Both the position numbers and the translations under genes were made by a program. Source: Heliocybe sulcata (Eukaryota > Basidiomycota > Agaricomycetes > Gloeophyllales > Gloeophyllaceae). Taken from it: DNA of 64,000 bases. Numbering within the stretch: position 1 is the first letter of the stretch; each line of letters begins with the position of its first letter. The stretch is from contig ML213516.1 of NCBI GenBank assembly GCA_004369045.1, positions 732,435-796,434 of the forward strand. The letters run 5' to 3'. Under the pieces are notes generated by a model that had not been told where the DNA came from, did not search any database, and saw nothing but the letters and a program-made list of their open reading frames with translations. This document shows positions 45,819 to 58,462 of the stretch, piece after piece.

Positions 45819-46342
45819 ATGGCCTCCGCATACTATGAATTCTATCGTGGATCATCGTAAGAATCGCTTGCAGGCCCGCCGCGCAGAATGGTCTGACCCC
45901 CTAGCATGGATGTAGTATCGGGATGGCCTTGACGGACTCCCTTGACGAGCTTATTACGAGCGGACAGATAACGCCACAGCTGGCAATGAAGGTCTTGCAG
46001 CAGGTTGGAACCTTGCCGTGCCACCTGGAAGCTGTGCAAAGCACTGACATTCAGCGCATAGTTTGATAAATCCCTGGCGGACACCATGGTGAAGCAGGTC
46101 AAGGCGAAGACGACTCTAAAGGTTCGTACAACTTCCCATCATGTATTTGCCGCTTACATTGCATTTGCTGTCCCATCATCTATCAGGGCCACCTAAAGAC
46201 GTACCGTTTGTGCGACGATGTGTGGACCTTTATCGTAAAGAACGGGGCGTTCAAAATGGAGTCCAACGAGATGGTCAGCGCACCGCGGATCAAGATCATT
46301 GCGTGCAAGAACGGCGACGCGATAGAGGCCGGGAAAAAGTGA
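45819..46342 (+). CDS. TOA2: Transcription initiation factor IIA gamma (small) subunit
   Basis: Small subunit of TFIIA, which stabilises TBP on the TATA box for RNA polymerase II. Exons 45819-45856, 45916-46003, 46062-46121 and 46187-46342 give 113 aa, the usual length. Conserved parts are [59 protein letters not shown] and [10 protein letters not shown], covering the N-terminal four-helix half and the C-terminal beta-barrel strands. Confidence 0.93.
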
Positions 46343-46815
46343 TCTGGATTATGTCTGCCAGGGTCCCAGCTCGGTCAGCCTTTCTCTCGGTTTCCCTGTT
46401 ATCGCACTTCGGACATTGTATTCTCAAGCGGCTGCTCGCGGTGTCTCCGTTAGTCTTATCATGTGCCACAGTATAATGACTGTAACAACCGGTTATCTTG
46501 TTCATAACAAGGTTTTATATTGCTCGGTGACGCAGATCCTCCGCAGGTAACGGCATAGGAAGTGCAGCCAGGGCCCGCATGACTCGGGAAATGGGTCCAA
46601 TTGTACTCGTCTCGGGTCGATTAGGGCATCGTTGTTCCAAGTATACCTCGGTCCTCTCGACTAACCCTTCTAAGGCTTCAAAGCGAGCGGTCGTCCTGCC
46701 GCCGGATTGGATCTGCTTAACCGTCTTATGCCCGCTGAGGTGCACAGCCTCCATATTATGTAATTTAGAGAACCAGATATCCACGTGTCTCGGGTCGGAT
46801 CCGAAACTGTAAGTT
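46343..46815. other. Intergenic; doubtful minus-strand ORF
   Basis: An 89-codon minus-strand ORF (46784-46515) has a balanced composition but no recognisable family; it may be chance. Confidence 0.35.
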
Positions 46816-48910
46816 ATGGGTCCCAGCTTGGCCGCGCTTGCCTCTCACACTCTAACAGCCATGTCGACAGCTAATCCCCCCGAGCCACTGACCGCGTCTG
46901 CGCGAGACGACTCCCGCAGAGTACTGGTCGAGCAGGAGACTTCTCTTCAGCAACTTGACGAACGAATCACTGCGGCGGAAGAGCACTTCGCCGACGTCGT
47001 GGCCGATTTACGGAGGGATATTGAACGACTCCAGCGAGAGCGGTCGAATCTGCAGCAAGATATCGCCCACACAAAGTCCAGGTTATCCCCCATCTGGCGG
47101 CTTCCCAAGGAGCTCCTTCGCGAAATATTCGTGACGCATTTCGATGAAAACCCGTGCGCGGCTTGGGTGCTCTCATCGGTATGTGGCGTGTGGCGGCAAG
47201 TGGCTCTTGGGACTCCCAGAATATGGTCCAAGGTGAGTACATATATTTCTCCACCTTTCGATATCTCTCCATCTTGAAGCGTATGGGGTTCCATGCATCT
47301 AGTAGACGTGGCCCCTGTTTCTTGTCTGTGGCTCTTCAAAAACTGTCGTCAGAGCAGCTGAATTTTGTATCCTTGTTGTCTCATACCTTCGAGTTCATTG
47401 GACTGCACTCAATGGCGTGGCAGGGTGCTGAATAAACTGACGCTGTTCTGATTAGATCCGCCTCGTAACCGATGAGACCACCTCGCCCGACGTCCTGCGT
47501 CTGTGGCTCGAACGTTCCGGAATGACGATCCCCCTTGACGTTGAGATATACGTTCGCGCAACGAGGAATGCGCAGGCCCCCAGTCGCTCACGATCGGGGT
47601 CCCCCGTCCCCGCCTGGATGGCGCCACCCCACGCCCAGCCAGTCGGCACCATCACGTACGTCCACGCCGGCCCCGGCGGCCACGGGCCTATACAGGTATT
47701 TCCGATGCCAGGAGCGATTCAACCGGGCCCGCCGGGGTCCCCGCCGCTTACGCCTCGTGCGTCCCGGAATGGTTCGGACGAGCATTGGGGGCATATCGCG
47801 TTCTTCTACCTGGTCCAGGAGATTAAGCGGTGGGAAAGGTTTATTTTCAGGTTCGACAAGCATTTTGCGTCCATTGGGGCCCTGCGATCCATAAACAGTA
47901 AGTGCCGTTCGTTGGCTCGATGGTGGTGCATCCTGACGTGATGTTTGTCAGAGAATGCACCTATGTTGCAGGAGTTCGAGGTGTCGTGTGCTGAACCCGG
48001 CTATTTTGCGGATTGGAATTGGATAGCGTCGACAGATGTTAACGCCACCATACGATTCCCGCAGTTGAAATCGCTCAACTTGCAATACGTGCCATTCAAC
48101 TGGTCATCTCCTCTACTACGGCAGAACCTGACGATGCTTAGTATCCGAGCTCTACCCACGCACCTGGCGTTGGACAGAATATTAGGAATTATTGCCGCAA
48201 ATCCGAGGCTGGAGAAGCTGGCACTGCATTTCAGCCACATCCTCCCTGCCGTCCTGCCACTCACCCTCACGACCCTGCCTAATCTCAGGGACCTCAGCCT
48301 TGGTGGACATTATCTCTTCTCAACACTCGCCGAGCACCTCATCACACCCTCACTCACCCGATTAGCTCTCGACATCGAAGCACGCGATCCGATCGAGGAC
48401 TTGATACAGAACCTTCTAGCCCGCTCGAACAACCCCCCGTTGACGCATTTCTCCCTGGCTTACAACCAGGGCACACCCTATTTCTTCACGGCGGGCTCGA
48501 TCGTGTCATGGAACTTCCTCGGGGATCTTCCCTTCCTGAAGTCGCTCAAGGTCGGCGGAGCAGGGTTCGAGGCCATCCTGATGGCGCTCACGGTACCGGA
48601 CGAGGATAACCACAATCAATGGTTGTGTCCTAATTTGACCACACTCGGCATGAAAGGGTGCCATTCGCACAACGATGGCCCTGCCAAGCTAGTCCAGCTG
48701 GTTGATGCGCGGAATCCGGAGGGTGGAGTCGGTGCAGCGCACGGTGGGGTGAGCCCCGCGCGGATGAAGAAGCTCGAGCTGTTGGAGTGCGTGCCGCTAG
48801 GCCAGGACATCGTCGCATGGCTCCAGAAGCGCGTGGAGAAGGTTGTCTGGTCCGAACCTCCCTATGACAGGTCAAGTTTGATTCAAGAGGACGATGACGA
48901 CGATTACTGA
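46816..48910 (+). CDS. F-box domain protein with leucine-rich-like C-terminus
   Basis: Probable substrate adaptor of an SCF ubiquitin ligase. Exons 46816-47232, 47456-47897 and 47952-48910 give 605 aa from ATG 46816; ATG 46861 is equally possible. A coiled coil at about residues 35-90 (LDERITAAEEHFADVVADL and following) precedes the F-box-like IWRLPKELLREIFVTHFDEN and VCGVWRQVALGTPRIWSK, a layout typical of agaricomycete F-box families. Exon 2 contains a Pro/Gly-rich loop (about residues 170-225). The C-terminal half has spaced Leu motifs (LKSLNLQYV, LRDLSLGGHYL, LTTLGMKGC) and ends in an acidic tail. The first intron, 223 bases, is long for this window. Confidence 0.8.
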
Positions 48911-50570
48911 CGGCATTGGGCACGCAGATCCTCGGTCCCGCAGAGCCCGCCATACTACATGTAAACGCGAAAGGGAGAAGGACTTGGAATGTATCGATAC
49001 CGATACCCCTCGCTGGAATGTATTTGCTTTCTCGACTTCTGTTTTGTTTTGAAAAGCAGCGTAGCTTGTTTATCTAATCTTTGCATATAGTGTGTATTGT
49101 CCTTGCTTTTGTTGGTGCTGTCGATATTGTTGCTTTAATAGGGCCTTATTTCTTTGCCTGTTATTAGGTATACCTTTCTTGGAATAGTACCGTTTGCGAA
49201 GATCGTCATAATGAAGGCTAGACGCGTTCCAGGCATGAAATGAAGCCATCAGTTTGGTATTAAGCGCTGATAAGCTGAATCACTGGCATTAACACGCACT
49301 ACTTGTCACTTCGCCGGAGCCTATAGCGAGTTATCAATCAGGGTACGCAACGAATGAAAGTTCAAAAGCCTACGAGTGAAACACGGACCTCGGCTCAAAT
49401 GAATGGGCCATTCAACTCCAGTTCTTCTCATTAGGGATCCATCCAGCAGAGCTTCACAGATACGTCTCCCGAGACCAGCCCAAGGTTGTCTGATTAACGC
49501 AGGAGAGACGCGGTGCAAGAGTCGCTCGTGCACAAAGGAGTACCCGTGGGAAGCAACGACGCGTCAATAGACCACAATAAACCATCAACGCGACTGTGAC
49601 ATTGCGTGACAAGTGGTGTTTCGCCTGACTTCCCGGCACGATAATGATACCACTGCACTAAAATAAAAATAAAAAGAAAAAGAAAAAAGAAAAAAGGGGA
49701 TTGGCTCAAAGAGCCATGTGGCATATCCGGATGTAGTCCACTGTGGCTGGTAGTGTTCAGTACCGCATCTTCGAGCTCGTAATACCATGGTATTTTGAGG
49801 AACTCAGAATCTGTATGATCAAGGCATTCCATAACCCTTGCTTTTGGGCCCTAATTTCCATTTTTTTTCTCCCGGTCTTCGACCGGGCAACAGACCAGTG
49901 CCCCAGGCTTCACAGAAGCCGGAGGCTGGAAAGCCAGAGGAAAAATTAGCTGCCTAAATACAAAAGTATGTTTCTGGCACTCAATATCACTAGAAAGGCA
50001 CTCCATAACTCTCCTCGAGGTGCTCTGAGCGGGAAGGCGAGAGGGCGGACACGATGCTTCCTACGGTTAGAACCCCGCTCAATATCAAGGGTGGCTGAAA
50101 GTACAATGCCCCATATGAAGCTCTGTTGCACAGTTTATCCTCATACATCTCATCAATTAGATACATAAGGTGCTATAAATACTATACCAATTTTCTTCTC
50201 GTTTTATTACGAGTTGTAACTCGTCCTATGGATCACCTATGATATTGAGCGGAGTACGAACTATCCAAGTCAGTCCGGCAAAATCCGCTGTGCTCCAGCA
50301 ACATTGTCGGTCTTACAGCAGCCACGGTATGCACACGCTGACCAGCTGAAGGTGATGAACTGTATTATATCCCTCGCCACATCTTAATTTATAGGTTCTT
50401 TAGGTCTTTTTAACAGTTTCCACATTCTGTAAGCTCTGTGCAAGGTGGTTTCCGCGTCGCCACTAGCCACGTGAACTTCCCATTTCTGGATTAAAACTCC
50501 GCTCAATATCATTATCAATATCATGCCTGGGAGTGAGTAACGCCCCGACTTCCAACGGTCACCAACTACA
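48911..50570. other. Intergenic; A-rich tract and hairpins
   Basis: About 1.7 kb without a recognised gene. It contains an A/G-rich low-complexity tract (about 49660-49697) and the hairpin cluster described separately. Confidence 0.45.
49871..49935. other. Cluster of three short perfect hairpins
   Basis: Inverted repeats within 65 bases: CCCGGTC-TTC-GACCGGG (49871-49887), GGCTTC-ACA-GAAGCC (49906-49920) and GGCT-GGAA-AGCC (49924-49935), preceded by a run of T. Could be a structured RNA or chance; no known class recognised. Confidence 0.4.
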
Positions 50571-51528
50571 ATGTCTAGCCCAGGGCTGCTACTTCCCTCG
50601 ACTCCGCGCAAGGTGTCGCCAACACCGTTTAATGCGTTATGGATGCATCATCCAATGAAGTCGTCTCCTCTGGCGTCGTCTCCCGTCTCGCAAATGGATT
50701 CGTCGCCCGTGCACGCTGCTCAGCGGCGTCGCCAATCTACGCAGACCCCAGTCTTGACGCCTTTTGTGCTGCAGACCCCTACTCCTATGCAAAGTCGCCC
50801 TAAGTCCCAGCAGCCTAGAAGAACAAGCTTAAAATCCATGGAAAACATGTTCTCGAGCGGGAAGAAGGCGCCGATAGACGTGCAGCCCGAAAGGTCGTTA
50901 TTGAGAGAGCGGTTCAAGGCGAGGTGCTTTGAGAGAGCGAAGAGGGCGAAGGAGAAGGCTGTGAAGAAGAGGAGATACGAGAGCGAGCCGAGCAGTGATG
51001 ACTTTGACTTGGATGCCGAGATGGATTGTGAAGAGGACGAGGACATACCGGATGAGGTATGTACAGAGGTTGAGTTTCTTTTTGAACGATTTGTTGAACT
51101 CGCTGGAATAGCTCTGGCGGCGTATCATGGTCAGCGCTAGCCATAAAGCCAAACACGCATACCGCGTCGACTACGAGTGGGAAGTCGGATCATCACTAGA
51201 CCCCGACATGGAGGACGTTAGTCGATGGGAGCAGGAACTCCAAGGTCCGTCCACTTTGTGCTCGTACTTTGACTACAAGTGATGGAATGCCACCTGCGCA
51301 GAAGAACCGCGAGAAGAGCAGCTAGCCCCTCCGGACCTCGAAGAGGAGGAGCTTGCAGCATACGCCGAAGAAGCAGCCCTATGGGACGAGCTCGGAGGAC
51401 TCCCAGACGACTTTGATCTCAGCGACATCGAGGACCCTGCTCCCAAGAGCACTGAGCGGACGCCACGCACAAGTGCTGTCGGCTCTATATCGGAGAGCAC
51501 AGACTTCGATATGGACATTGTCTCATAG
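50571..51528 (+). CDS. Acidic, probably nuclear protein of unknown family
   Basis: Exons 50571-51056, 51112-51244 and 51302-51528 give 281 aa. The N-terminal third is Ser/Pro-rich with several SP and TP sites (STPRKVSPTPF, SSPLASSPV), possible proline-directed kinase targets. A basic stretch RAKRAKEKAVKKRR looks like a nuclear localisation signal and is followed at once by an acidic run (DFDLDAEMDCEEDEDIPDE). Exon 2 carries a helix LWRRIMVSASHKAKHAYRVD, the most conserved-looking part. The tail is acidic (LEEEELAAYAEEAALWDELG). Function not assigned. Confidence 0.65.
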
Positions 51529-52169
51529 ACCATTTGCCAATCCATACTTGCTCTCATCTCCTCTCAGCCTGTACGTTATCGTTATCTGTACATATTCACC
51601 TGGTACGAAAACCGAAGCAAAAGGATCCCTGTACAATATAAGCAATCACCCTTTATTTCGTTTGCAGAAGCACACACAACAGATACGTATGGCTGCTCTA
51701 CAGGAACCACGGCTCCATTGTCCATCTATCACCAACGCAAACACATACCAAGCTAATCATCACAAGAAACAAAAAACCAACCTACGCTACAGCAGACTTC
51801 AATCTACCCTGACAACAGACATGTCCGTATAACACCTGAAGAGATTAGTTAAGAGTAGTGTACCGACGAAGTAGGAAGGTATAAACGACGGTGAATGGTA
51901 TAGGGATAAATAGGAAAAGGCAAGATAAATAGTATGACCATCTGTTCTCTAATAGGGGGAAGAGGCGAAGTCGGTGCAATGAACTGGCCTCGGAAGCACC
52001 CAGACCTGAGTGCGGTGTCCTATCACTGCGTCCGTCCATCTTGATGTGATACGTCCAAGTTGACAGCCGAGTGGGACGAGCCGGCCCAGAACCCTAGGCA
52101 TCTCTGAACCATCAGAACTGTCAATCAGCCACCGCCGCATACTCACAACCCAAAACCCACTCACCCGGT
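51529..52169. other. Intergenic
   Basis: No feature seen between the convergent ends of the two flanking genes. Confidence 0.5.
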
Positions 52170-54077
52170 TCACGCATACGCATCCTCATACGCCGCATAA
52201 CTGCTCGTCCGCCTGCTCGCCAAGAACCCGGGCAGCTCCTCCTCGCCCTCCTCCCGCGCGCGGATACAATGCACGGGGACCAACCCCCGCACGCTCCCGC
52301 CCGCGCCCTCGCCCAGGTCGTTCGTCGCCTTCTCCACCAGCACCCAGCCGTCATCGTACGCCCGCAGGAGCTTCACCCGCTCGCCCACGTTTACAGCCAG
52401 CTCGTCCTTCAAGCTGGGCACAAACGCGCGCTGAACGAGCGTATACGCCTCCGCCACCGGCCCCGACTCCACGCTATCCGCAAAAGGGTCCGAGGAGTAC
52501 GACACAGGCGTCGTCGAGCGCGCCGCCGCAGACGCGGAGCTCTCCCGCCGCCACGAGGCAGTCAAATCCGGCCTGCTCCCGCCCCACTCCGAGCCAGGCG
52601 GCTTCGGGAAGTTGAAGCTCTCCGAGATAGAGAACGGCCGGACGGACATGGGCGAGTTCGAGTCGCGCTGCTCGCTGTGCACCATGAGGAGGCTCTGGCC
52701 CTCCCCGCTCGAATGCGAGGACGAGGACGAGGCTACCGAGATACGGTGTGCATTGGAGAAGGGGTCGCGGTCCGCTACCATCGCAGCAGGCAGTGCTGCA
52801 ATCGTGCCTGTACCCGCCCCTGAGGTTTGGACCATCTGCGTGTCTGCGAAGGGGTTGTCGTACGTGAGTTCCTCCGGCGCAGGGGTAAGCGCCCCCCGGC
52901 TGTCCGTGGACATCCATCGCTCGTGACTCTCTGCCTTGGCTTTGCGGCGGCGCCTCCGCAGGATAAATATGAGTATGAGGACGACGAGCAGGAGAAGGCC
53001 GATGACGATGCCCGCGATGGCGCCCACGGGGACGCCGGAGGATTTAGCGCTGCTTGGTGAGGAAGAACCGGGGCTGCCGCCATCTGAGCCGCCGTCGGTG
53101 CCACCCGAGTTGGATCCCGAGCCAGAGGAGGATCCGGAACCGCCACCGCTGCCAGTACCTTTGGAGCCTGAGGAACTGCTGTGGCTTCCAGTGGCAGCAG
53201 CTACGGCTGCGGTTACAACGTGCGTGGAGGTGCCATCGAAATAAGTCGACAATTCGACGACGCTGGAACCTCCTCCGACGTTGATCAGCGTCTGCTTGGA
53301 GAGCGCGCCCGAAATAGTACCGCTGCTGCCGGATGAGGCAACGCCGCCGGTGGCGTCTGCGGGACTGGATGCCTGCAGGTTGTTCGTGCTACCTAGAGCT
53401 CCAGAGGGTATCGCAGAACCAGAGGCGCTCTGTGCTCCTGCCGGAGCTGCGGCCCCTGAGCTGCTTGCGCCGCTTGAACCGCTCGAGGAGCCTTCGTTGC
53501 TCCCACCGGAAACGCCTCCTCCAGAGCTGATCTCTCCTGGAGACGCCCCGCCGGACGAGCCGTCGCTACTCCCACCGCTGGAGCTACCTGACGAGCTTCC
53601 TCCAGACGAACTGCCCGAAGAGGACCCGGTACTCCCAGACGAACCTCCCGCTGCGGACCCTGAGGAATTTCCGCTGCTGCTGCCTCCTGATGAACCACTG
53701 TTCCCTGACGACGTCCCACCAGAGGAGCTGCCCGAGTTCCCACCACCCGAGCTACCACCGCTGGAGGAGCCCCCATTATCTCCGCTGCTCCCGCCGCCGC
53801 CGTTCGACCCGCCTCCTGAAGAGCTGCCAGTGGTCGAAGTGGGCGTAGCTGCCGCGGTAGATGTCTTGTGCGTCGAAGTAGGATTAGTTCCTCCGATGAG
53901 AGGAGACAATAGGGGTCCAAGGATAGGAATGGAAGGTATGGGAAATGGTAGGTTGATCAGAGATGGGTCGCGCTCCTCCAAGGTAAATGTGCCTCTTTTA
54001 TCGACCGCTATATCCAGGTCAGAACCATAAGATAGTCGGCGCTTCAGCTGAGCATGCTTGGGGTTTATGTCGTGCAT
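52170..54077 (-). CDS. Single-pass membrane protein: Ser/Gly-rich ectodomain, TM, SH3 domain
   Basis: Uninterrupted 635-aa frame. After a charged lead it has a long Ser/Gly low-complexity region (about residues 85-340), then a TM helix GIVIGLLLLVVLILIFILRR followed by basic residues (stop-transfer), then a cytosolic tail with PFADTQ and PFSNAH motifs. An SH3 domain sits at the C-terminus: VQRAFVPSLKDELAVNVGER (ALYDF/DELS-like), then DDGWVLVEKA and RGLVPVHCI. The layout resembles yeast Fus1 and other fungal SH3 membrane scaffolds for cell polarity. No signal peptide follows the chosen ATG (54077); a 5' exon upstream, or use of the TM as signal-anchor, is possible. Confidence 0.75.
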   Translation of the reverse strand: MHDINPKHAQLKRRLSYGSDLDIAVDKRGTFTLEERDPSLINLPFPIPSIPILGPLLSPLIGGTNPTSTHKTSTAAATPTSTTGSSSGGGSNGGGGSSGDNGGSSSGGSSGGGNSGSSSGGTSSGNSGSSGGSSSGNSSGSAAGGSSGSTGSSSGSSSGGSSSGSSSGGSSDGSSGGASPGEISSGGGVSGGSNEGSSSGSSGASSSGAAAPAGAQSASGSAIPSGALGSTNNLQASSPADATGGVASSGSSGTISGALSKQTLINVGGGSSVVELSTYFDGTSTHVVTAAVAAATGSHSSSSGSKGTGSGGGSGSSSGSGSNSGGTDGGSDGGSPGSSSPSSAKSSGVPVGAIAGIVIGLLLLVVLILIFILRRRRRKAKAESHERWMSTDSRGALTPAPEELTYDNPFADTQMVQTSGAGTGTIAALPAAMVADRDPFSNAHRISVASSSSSHSSGEGQSLLMVHSEQRDSNSPMSVRPFSISESFNFPKPPGSEWGGSRPDLTASWRRESSASAAARSTTPVSYSSDPFADSVESGPVAEAYTLVQRAFVPSLKDELAVNVGERVKLLRAYDDGWVLVEKATNDLGEGAGGSVRGLVPVHCIRAREEGEEELPGFLASRRTSSYAAYEDAYA

Positions 54078-55633
54078 TTTGAGTCCGAGCGACGAGTAAA
54101 GACCGTGTTGTTGAAAAGAGTGTGTCGGTAAACGCGTCTAGCATGCGCTAGCCACAGAGTATAGGGGATGCCCTGAGGAAGGCCGCTCTGCCCGTGGTCG
54201 CCGCCGCCGCCGTCGGTGATGAGCGCAGAGGTTGTGGGCGTCGAGAACAAGCAGCTTGAGAGAGTCGGAGGCAATAACGGGAGAGTACCATCGAGCTTGG
54301 AACCAGGCTCTCGGAAGAAGTGCGTCATGTCGCACGCTGACAGTTTCGACCGCCAAGATGCTTCATAGGCAGCCGTCTCTCCTCCTGATGCGGCTCATCC
54401 TGTTTTGATCCTACTCCGCCAGTCGCTGATCCAGGCCAGTATCTTGAGTTAATTTCCTGCAACTGTTCTCGCGTCGCAGCTCGAGCGATTCATCGCATCA
54501 GGCTCGCATAGTATTTCCAGAGTGGCTCGTGCAAGAACAGCATTTGCGACCAGTTGCGAGCTCAGGTGCATGCGGTAAAATTCGACGAACCTGGATGGTA
54601 TCGCTTATCTTGCAATCGGAAACGCGACTTATATGGCTGGCGTACGCCCAAATCTAGAAGGCCGCCGTACGCGTATCAATTCATGTCAACGGACCGCCGG
54701 CAACGAACTTGTATCCCAAGTAACAAGGAGTACGTTACTGGTGATATTCACGAAACCAGTCAGAAGCTTTTGACGCAATCCAGCGCTCTATCAAGTCCAA
54801 AGGATATGCAGAACAAAATATCGATTCCACCCAAAGGGACCTTCCGTCCTGCACCCATCAGACCGCAGGTCGAGGATCCCTGACACGGCAGCTTGAAGTC
54901 TACTGGTAACTGAAATCTTCACCTTTCGGGTGCGTTTCTATCCTTTCTGCGGGAGTGCGCATCTGGTATGTACGGTGCGAGAATGAAATTCATCTCTCGG
55001 CGCTCAAGGATATCTGGACAACCACCGCAGTCTCATCGTATCGAGATATCGAGAGGGGGGTGGGGCATAGTCCTCCTAACTTACCTCCTCTCCGAATGAC
55101 TTGGGTCTAGAAGTCGTAGGTAACAATATATCATCTCGTAAACGGACGAGCAAGGCTAGCCCTCGCAACTCCAACCATGGCTGTCCGGACGATTGATTAC
55201 TGCCATCTTGTAGAGCCCGCCGCCGTGCCCGTTGGTCATGCCTCTGTTCAATACGTCGCTTTTCTTAAAATTCTGGTACGATGCTGTCGACTTCCCTGCG
55301 GAGCACCAGTAGCGTGCCCTGCATCCCGCTTACTATCCTCCTTGATGTCTGCGCTGCGTTGACCGGGAATCAAACTCTGTCATCTGTTCTCAAGACCGCC
55401 CCTAGGTGGATGCGAATTCCCCTCAAGAACAACCATCCTTCCAGCACATCAACGTACACATACATCTAGCCTACAACAAACAGGCGCGGGTATAAAGCGG
55501 TTTACAATACAAATCGCGACTTTTACAAATCCGCAGCGCGGCACTAATTATGCTTGATCGTAGCTTAAACTTGTGCAAATTTCTATAAGTATATATGTAT
55601 GAGCGCTCCAAGTTCCGAGGCGAGGCCTTAAGG
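54078..55633. other. No gene recognised
   Basis: A 109-codon plus-strand ORF (54554-54883) has no recognisable features. The left part is the promoter and possible 5' exon area of the SH3 gene. Confidence 0.35.
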
Positions 55634-57190
55634 TTAAACTTGCGCGCCATGCGGGTACTTAGCGTTGCGTGGGACGAGCTCGATGTCGGCTTTCAAAAAT
55701 TTAAGCACCACATCACGGTAGTTAATAAATGCCGGGTACTCACGATCGCCCGGGACCACGGTCGTGAGTGTCATCCCAAAGTTGTCCACCACCGTGGACA
55801 CGTAGGGCGTGCTCGTTCCGGACGAGCTCGAGAATGTTGTCGGGCGAGAGACGACTTTGAGTTTCGGGTCGCGCACGTTGAGCATCAGCCGGGATGTGAG
55901 GGTCGTAGAGATGCTGAAGGGCTTCTCAGATTGGGGGCTGCGGGGCTTGGAAGAGAAGGACTTACACGTTCGTGAAGGTAGATGGTGCGCCGCGCAGCAA
56001 GGGCTGGATAGCATATCAGTCAGGAAGCGCAAGCAGATGAAATTGGGGTTCTCACTCCGCCGAGCTAAAATTTTCGGGACTGATAAGCAGAAGCACGAGT
56101 GAAATCGAAGGTCGGGACGTACCACAAAGCTCAAAATATTCAAGAGATTCGAAAGGACCATCATCCTGTGGATGCCGGCATGAACACCGAGCACGTCCGC
56201 TTCGAATTGGCAACGAAGCTTAACTTACACGAAATACAGAGCGCCTGGCGTGATTGAGGTGAATACCGATACAGCGCACGAGACGCATTCGGACACGCTC
56301 ACCATCTCTCAGTAAAATATCCGCCAGCGTCCTGCGTCCAACCCGCGGTGCTCGCACGGCCCTCAGGACCGTGAGGATAAATATTGTTGCGTCGAAGCCG
56401 GTCATGCCCGCCCATGCGATAGCCAGGTGTAGACCCCTAGTGATGCAGCGCGTTTGGTCATCTCAACCCGCGAGAGAGAACGAGCGAACGTACTGGTCCG
56501 CAGACAAAGTGGTATTACACCCTATACCGTCGATAGGTTGTGGATCTGTATGTTTTCCAGTAATAGCCCACTTCAAGGGGTCAGGCACAATGGACACGGC
56601 CTCTGTGATTGCACCTTACCGCTCCAAATATTATCACGCTAAGCGCAAAGCCGCATGTGAACCATAGAATACGTTTTGATCTACCATAGAGTGCGTATGT
56701 GCGCATAATCAGGCATGCTAGGCGCCCGTGAGCGGCGAGTGCTCTGGGCAGCGGCAAGAATGCGCACCTCCGACAATGACCTGGACCACGACAGAGAAGA
56801 TCTGGTGGTAGGCCTGGAATCGAACGCATCTGATTTACGTGTCAGACGCACAGATCACATGGAACGGCGATGAAACACCAACTCCTGCAGAACCGGGTCA
56901 GAATGCCTGGGCCAGAAATCGAAAAGACATGATAGAGCTCACTTCGCTTGAGAAATCGTCGAATAATTGAAGCGCGACTGGTATATGGCCGAATATTCCC
57001 AGATAGCGGTTGAGATAGAAAAGAAAGGACGCCCATGTAAATCTGGGTATCCAGAAGCGATCGATCTCGATTCTGAAGGTCAAGGCGTAGTCGTAGTAAA
57101 GTATCGCTGCAGAGAAGATCAGTCGGGCGCAACAGAATATGACCGCAGCAGATGTGCTTACTGAAAGCCACCAGGCCCATGCAATAATTC
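55634..57190 (-). CDS. DUF6533-type 7-TM protein
   Basis: Multi-pass membrane protein of the agaricomycete DUF6533 family, function unknown. The diagnostic first exon is 57106-56943: ILYYDYALTFRIEIDRFWIP and FYLNRYLGIFGHIPVAL. Next come YHQIFSVVVQVIVG and, across an intron, ACLIMRTYALYGRSKRILWF and CGFALSVIIFGA (about 56815-56600). Then GFDATIFILTVLRAVRAPR (about 56400) and VLSNLLNILSFV (about 56160) follow. The last exon has LTSRLMLNVRDPKLKVVSR (about 55900) and a hydrophilic tail to the stop at 55634. The N-terminal exon with the start codon was not fixed (57106 upwards), so the left boundary of the coding region is approximate. Confidence 0.65.
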
Positions 57191-58462
57191 ACAGCTCTTT
57201 ATTGACGAAGATGTCCGTCACCACGCGTCCCTCAAGCCGAGAGACTGGAGGACTTACAGTGAAGAATCTACACCCTCTGCAAAGCTCATTGAGTGAAGGA
57301 GCTATCCGTGCGCGTGCATGCCTTGGAGAGAGGCAGTGGCCTGAGGGTGGGGCCTCTGCAGGTATTTCAACCCAGGTCCACCGCCCTGCAATTCACCAGG
57401 TACCTTCGGTTCGTGCCGTGGGAAGATGGTGCAGGTACGTTGATGGCAATTTGACAGCATCGGGGTGAGATCTTCCGCCTGCTGTGTGGGCTTGCAGTCA
57501 GACTCTGCAGCGCGAGGCTGGGGAAGACGGTGACGGCAGACGCAGACTTCGATTCCCCAGCATTACTTCCCCGCGCTGTCTGCTCAACGTGCCATTGACA
57601 TTTCCTGCCAGCGAATCGATAGCCGTCAACCGTAATAGCGCTAATTAAAAGTTACGGAAACGCTCCGGAGCATAGGATTTTCCACTAATTAATGGTGGGA
57701 TATGTTATCCGTTATTAATATGAAGCTCGTTGATCTCGGTGCCCGAACCGCAGCAGTGCATAGCCAGACTGGCGACCACGATGCCGACGCTACTCTATTA
57801 GCTCGAGCTCAGCAAAGCAACAGCATGTCCATCTCTTCCCTTGCATTGGCAAAAGTCTGTCGAAATACTCGGAGCTGTAACCTATGCTACTTATAAGCTG
57901 TGAGGCTTATGCTCAAGGTATCGATGTAATGCATCATTCCGATGAGCCGATGAGACTGATCATGAGAACAGTAGGAGCTCAACAGGCGGCTATGTATGTC
58001 TATGGCCTATCATTCATCGCTCCTAGATCTTTATATGGCTCTGTGGCGTCTTCGAGAGGAAGGTTTGTCCACGTCAAGTGGTCCCACTAATTTTGTTCTG
58101 CCCACCGTTAAACATCTGAGACTCGGTGGCTCACTCTTCTATTTTATCTAGCCAAATGAAAAGCGCGTACTGGTGGTCAACGTTTCCGACGACTTCTTCA
58201 GACTGGCCTCGTCCCTGGCAACCCATAACATTGTACTGATGCCTCTACGCCCCATGTAGATCCTCTGACGCAGGCGCTTAACTTCCCCTCTCTCCGCTGG
58301 ACTGACAGCTTGTATGGCTGTACCAACCGGTCTTGAGGAAGATCAACTGGGTAGCTGACTCCTCGCTTTCTCTGACCGTCGAACGTAACATTCAAATGCT
58401 GGCGTATCAATGTTCTGTCACTGAGGCTGTACGGGTGGCGTTGAACGTTCCTTGGAGTGTCT
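57191..58462. other. No gene recognised
   Basis: About 1.3 kb between the DUF6533 gene and the tandem repeat. Short ORFs only. Confidence 0.4.

Noticed and set aside
53281-54030. 249-codon plus-strand ORF rich in Pro, Glu and Leu
   Set aside because: It is the antisense of the Ser/Gly-rich repeat of the membrane SH3 protein. The low-complexity coding strand creates it automatically.
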